A stretch of 64,000 nt of DNA from Acidobacteriota bacterium. Lineage in GTDB: Bacteria > Acidobacteriota > Vicinamibacteria > Vicinamibacterales > UBA2999. Below are positions 62,156-64,000 of the stretch, in pieces (positions within the stretch are counted from its first letter, which is position 1; the number at the start of each line of letters is the position of its first letter). The stretch spans positions 1-64,000 of the forward strand of contig CANKJK010000013.1 in the NCBI GenBank assembly GCA_947482665.1. The letters run 5' to 3'. A model generated the notes under the pieces. That model searched no databases. It saw only the letters and a list, made by a program, of their open reading frames with translations, and had not been told where the DNA came from. The translations under genes and the position numbers were made by a program.

Positions 62156-63565
62156 TCAGCGCCGGTAGAGGCGCCGGTTCGGCCCAAAGTCCGTGAACAC
62201 CGGTCGGGTGGTCACCCCCGGAAAGAGCTCCACGCTGAGACGGTCACCGTCGAGCACCTGCACGGCCGCGAAGCCCGCTGTCACGCCACCCTCAATGTCA
62301 TAGCCAACAGGAAGCGGCGCCTCATTGACCAGCGGCGTCGCGAAACCCCATTGGCGCAACCGATAGACGACGACGCCGTGCGCCACGGTCAGAGCCCCTG
62401 GAGCGGGCTGCCCAGCGTCGGGTTCGATCAGCAATTGCTTGGGATCGCCACGCTCATCCGCGAACCATCCGGTCGACAAGAGCCATTTCGAAGGCTGCAC
62501 CCAGTGCGGCACAAGGGCGAGATGGCTCCACGCGTACGTGTTCTTGCCCTCGACCATGCCACCGGCTGGCTGGCTCTCACTGCGCAGGGTCTCCAGCAGC
62601 ATGCCGGAATAGCCGAGGGTGCCGTCGAGAAACCAATTCCCGGAGGCGGTGCCTGGCACGTCGAGGTCAATGCGCCCCCACCGCGGCTCGGCCTGACGCT
62701 GCATATGCGCCGTATAGAGTTCCGCCAGGTCCGGCGCGAAGTACGGCCAGGGATCGACGGTGTAGGGCTTCCACGATTCACTGCTCGTGTAGGAAAACGG
62801 TGAGGCGAACCCACGGAGCCATGCCCCGCCATCGTGGACCGAGAAGTCGAGCGGATTGTCGCGCTGGCGTCCGAATTCCTCACCTGCCAGGATCCGTACG
62901 TTGACGCGAAGACTCCCCCGGGCCTGAAGGTCGTCCTGGAGGAACGCTAATGCACCGCTCAGCCGGTTGAGCACCATGTAGACCGAGTAGGTGTCGCAAC
63001 CATGCGCCACGACCACACGGATCGATGTCGGACTACCAAGGAGACTGACCTCGGTCACATCGCCGTCGGCGGGAGCCCGCACCGCGACAAAGTCATCCTC
63101 GGTACGTGTGGCTCTGGGCTTCACGAGGGGCGTCACGCCAAAATAGCCGTGATCGATCGGCGTCACGTGGTCCGCCACCATCATTCCCTGCGGAATGATG
63201 GGAGCCAGGTCCTCCGGCGCGATGACCGGGCTCGTGAAGGTGACACGACCGGTCAACGGGCACGAGGGTGGCGACTGCACAGGAAACACCATCGCCAGCG
63301 GGGGATACCAGAAGGGACGGCTCGTAAACCCACCTTCGGGCGCGGGCGGTATATCGTCAGGCTCAGCGTAGCGGTAGGTTCCACCTGCGCCACAGGTCAG
63401 CAGAAAGCGGCCCATCGCAAGGTCACCAGCGGTGCACGGCGCTCCGTAGGTGCCCACGTGATAGGTCTGTGCGGAGACGGAGACGACACGCAGGGCCAGA
63501 CACGCAGCCAGCACGACGTGGACCCGGAACGAAGACAACGGCATCACCAGATCCATTATCGGCAT
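62156..63565 (-). CDS. secreted protein, M23-like motif pattern, unknown function
   Basis: About 469 residues if started at 63565; in-frame ATGs at 63607, 63556 and 63544 are equally possible and no ribosome-binding site decides. A signal sequence (VHVVLAACLALRVVSVSAQ) is visible. The segment VADHVTPIDHGYFGVTP through VRAPADGDVTEVSLLGSP and VVVAHGCDTYSVYMVLNRLS resembles the order of LytM/M23-like proteins (His-x-His, then ADG...V), but I do not see a full zinc-ligand set. Possibly a degenerate or metal-free relative. Its divergent partner at the window edge also has a signal peptide. Confidence 0.55.
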   Translation of the reverse strand: MPIMDLVMPLSSFRVHVVLAACLALRVVSVSAQTYHVGTYGAPCTAGDLAMGRFLLTCGAGGTYRYAEPDDIPPAPEGGFTSRPFWYPPLAMVFPVQSPPSCPLTGRVTFTSPVIAPEDLAPIIPQGMMVADHVTPIDHGYFGVTPLVKPRATRTEDDFVAVRAPADGDVTEVSLLGSPTSIRVVVAHGCDTYSVYMVLNRLSGALAFLQDDLQARGSLRVNVRILAGEEFGRQRDNPLDFSVHDGGAWLRGFASPFSYTSSESWKPYTVDPWPYFAPDLAELYTAHMQRQAEPRWGRIDLDVPGTASGNWFLDGTLGYSGMLLETLRSESQPAGGMVEGKNTYAWSHLALVPHWVQPSKWLLSTGWFADERGDPKQLLIEPDAGQPAPGALTVAHGVVVYRLRQWGFATPLVNEAPLPVGYDIEGGVTAGFAAVQVLDGDRLSVELFPGVTTRPVFTDFGPNRRLYRR

Positions 63566-63614
63566 TCGCGCGAATCCGGACACGGCCCGGAGAGGAATCC
63601 GCGACAATCACCTT

Positions 63615-64000
63615 GTGCCGCACCCGCCGTTCTGGCCACTCGCCCTCGGCCTGTTCCTGCTGACCACCGGTCACGTGTCGGCAGCTCCTCGCGTCGATCC
63701 CCAGGAGCTGGCTGGCGCCTTCGTCACGATGACGCCAGGCGCGCGGTGTCCATCGGTCTCGACCATCGCCTTCCAGGCGCAAGGGGAGGCCACGGGCCCG
63801 ATCGAGGGCATCTTCGACCTCCGTGGCTCGATGGATCTTGCGGCCGCGCCCGGGACCGCCGGCACGGCCATCCATGCGTTCGTCGCCGCGCTCGATTTCA
63901 ACCAGCAGCGGATTCTGGGGACGCTCCGGTGGGACCCGGCGGATCCCCCGCTGCGCCTGGTCTGCGATGCGCTGTCGCTACGGCTCGAAGGCACGCTGCG
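63615..64000 (+). CDS. secreted protein, truncated by the window end
   Basis: A GTG at 63615 opens a frame without stop to the window edge, 128 residues. It begins with a hydrophobic signal-like stretch (WPLALGLFLLTTGHVSAA) and continues as PRVDPQELAGAFVTM, IEGIFDLRGSMDLAAAPG and FNQQRILGTLRWD. Frame openness over 386 bases and the signal peptide support a real gene. Family not recognised; its end lies outside. Divergent from the preceding gene with a 50-base spacer. Confidence 0.6.
   Translation, partial: MPHPPFWPLALGLFLLTTGHVSAAPRVDPQELAGAFVTMTPGARCPSVSTIAFQAQGEATGPIEGIFDLRGSMDLAAAPGTAGTAIHAFVAALDFNQQRILGTLRWDPADPPLRLVCDALSLRLEGTL

Overview
GC-rich bacterial chromosome with dense genes, short spacers, many ATGA/GTGA start-stop overlaps and frequent GTG starts. 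I see no transposase, integrase, tRNA, rRNA or phage gene. The gene mix suggests an Acidobacteriota-like soil bacterium, perhaps Vicinamibacteria: an ECF-type sigma factor paired with a Ser/Thr kinase carrying a DUF4384-like domain, CHAT and C11 peptidases, PEGA, DUF268 and DUF2911 proteins, an LPMO-like protein and a large complex I operon. The phylum call is inference from gene content, not from a marker gene.

Layout. 0-11 kb holds housekeeping genes: a DUF268 protein, a TPR / LolB-like lipoprotein / ispE operon, a Trm112-like protein with an O-antigen ligase-like protein, a GAF protein, a VIT/CCC1 transporter, purH, and a cold-shock gene. The cold-shock gene is preceded by a well-formed promoter and intrinsic terminator that may define a small RNA or attenuated leader. 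11-21 kb is the most unusual part. An exported TPR-CHAT protein and a C11 (clostripain-like) peptidase with seven 11-residue repeats form one operon. A sigma factor, a membrane Ser/Thr kinase, a small protein and a secreted barrel-like protein run divergently from it. Two clan-CD peptidases, a kinase and a sigma factor side by side suggest an undescribed proteolytic signalling system. 21-24 kb carries an acyl-ACP-desaturase-like di-iron protein next to a PhcB-like methyltransferase, a pairing that could make a fatty-acyl methyl-ester signal.

24-35.5 kb is a complex I operon read leftward from a clear promoter at its right end to a hairpin at its left end. The order is nuoA-B-C-D-E-F-H-J-K-L-M-N; nuoG and nuoI are absent, with the flanking genes overlapping where they would lie. 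35.5-43.3 kb is mixed: a glycosyltransferase-like protein, a SagB/ThcOx-type oxidoreductase without azoline-peptide partners, an acyltransferase-SGNH protein, an AlkD-like glycosylase, DinB-like and DUF523 proteins, and YajQ.

43.3-51.2 kb is an envelope-stress or efflux locus: Spy-like protein, Gly-rich secreted protein, MacB-like permease, ATPase, MacA-like adaptor, and a divergent response regulator and histidine kinase. Four of its extracytoplasmic proteins carry Gly/Pro-rich low-complexity segments. 51.3-64 kb has a PEGA/barrel pair, a zinc-ribbon protein, a PQQ-propeller protein, a membrane glycosyltransferase-like protein coupled to a methyltransferase, a DUF885 lipoprotein, an LPMO-like protein facing a CxxCH haem protein, and two secreted proteins at the right edge, the last one truncated by the window.
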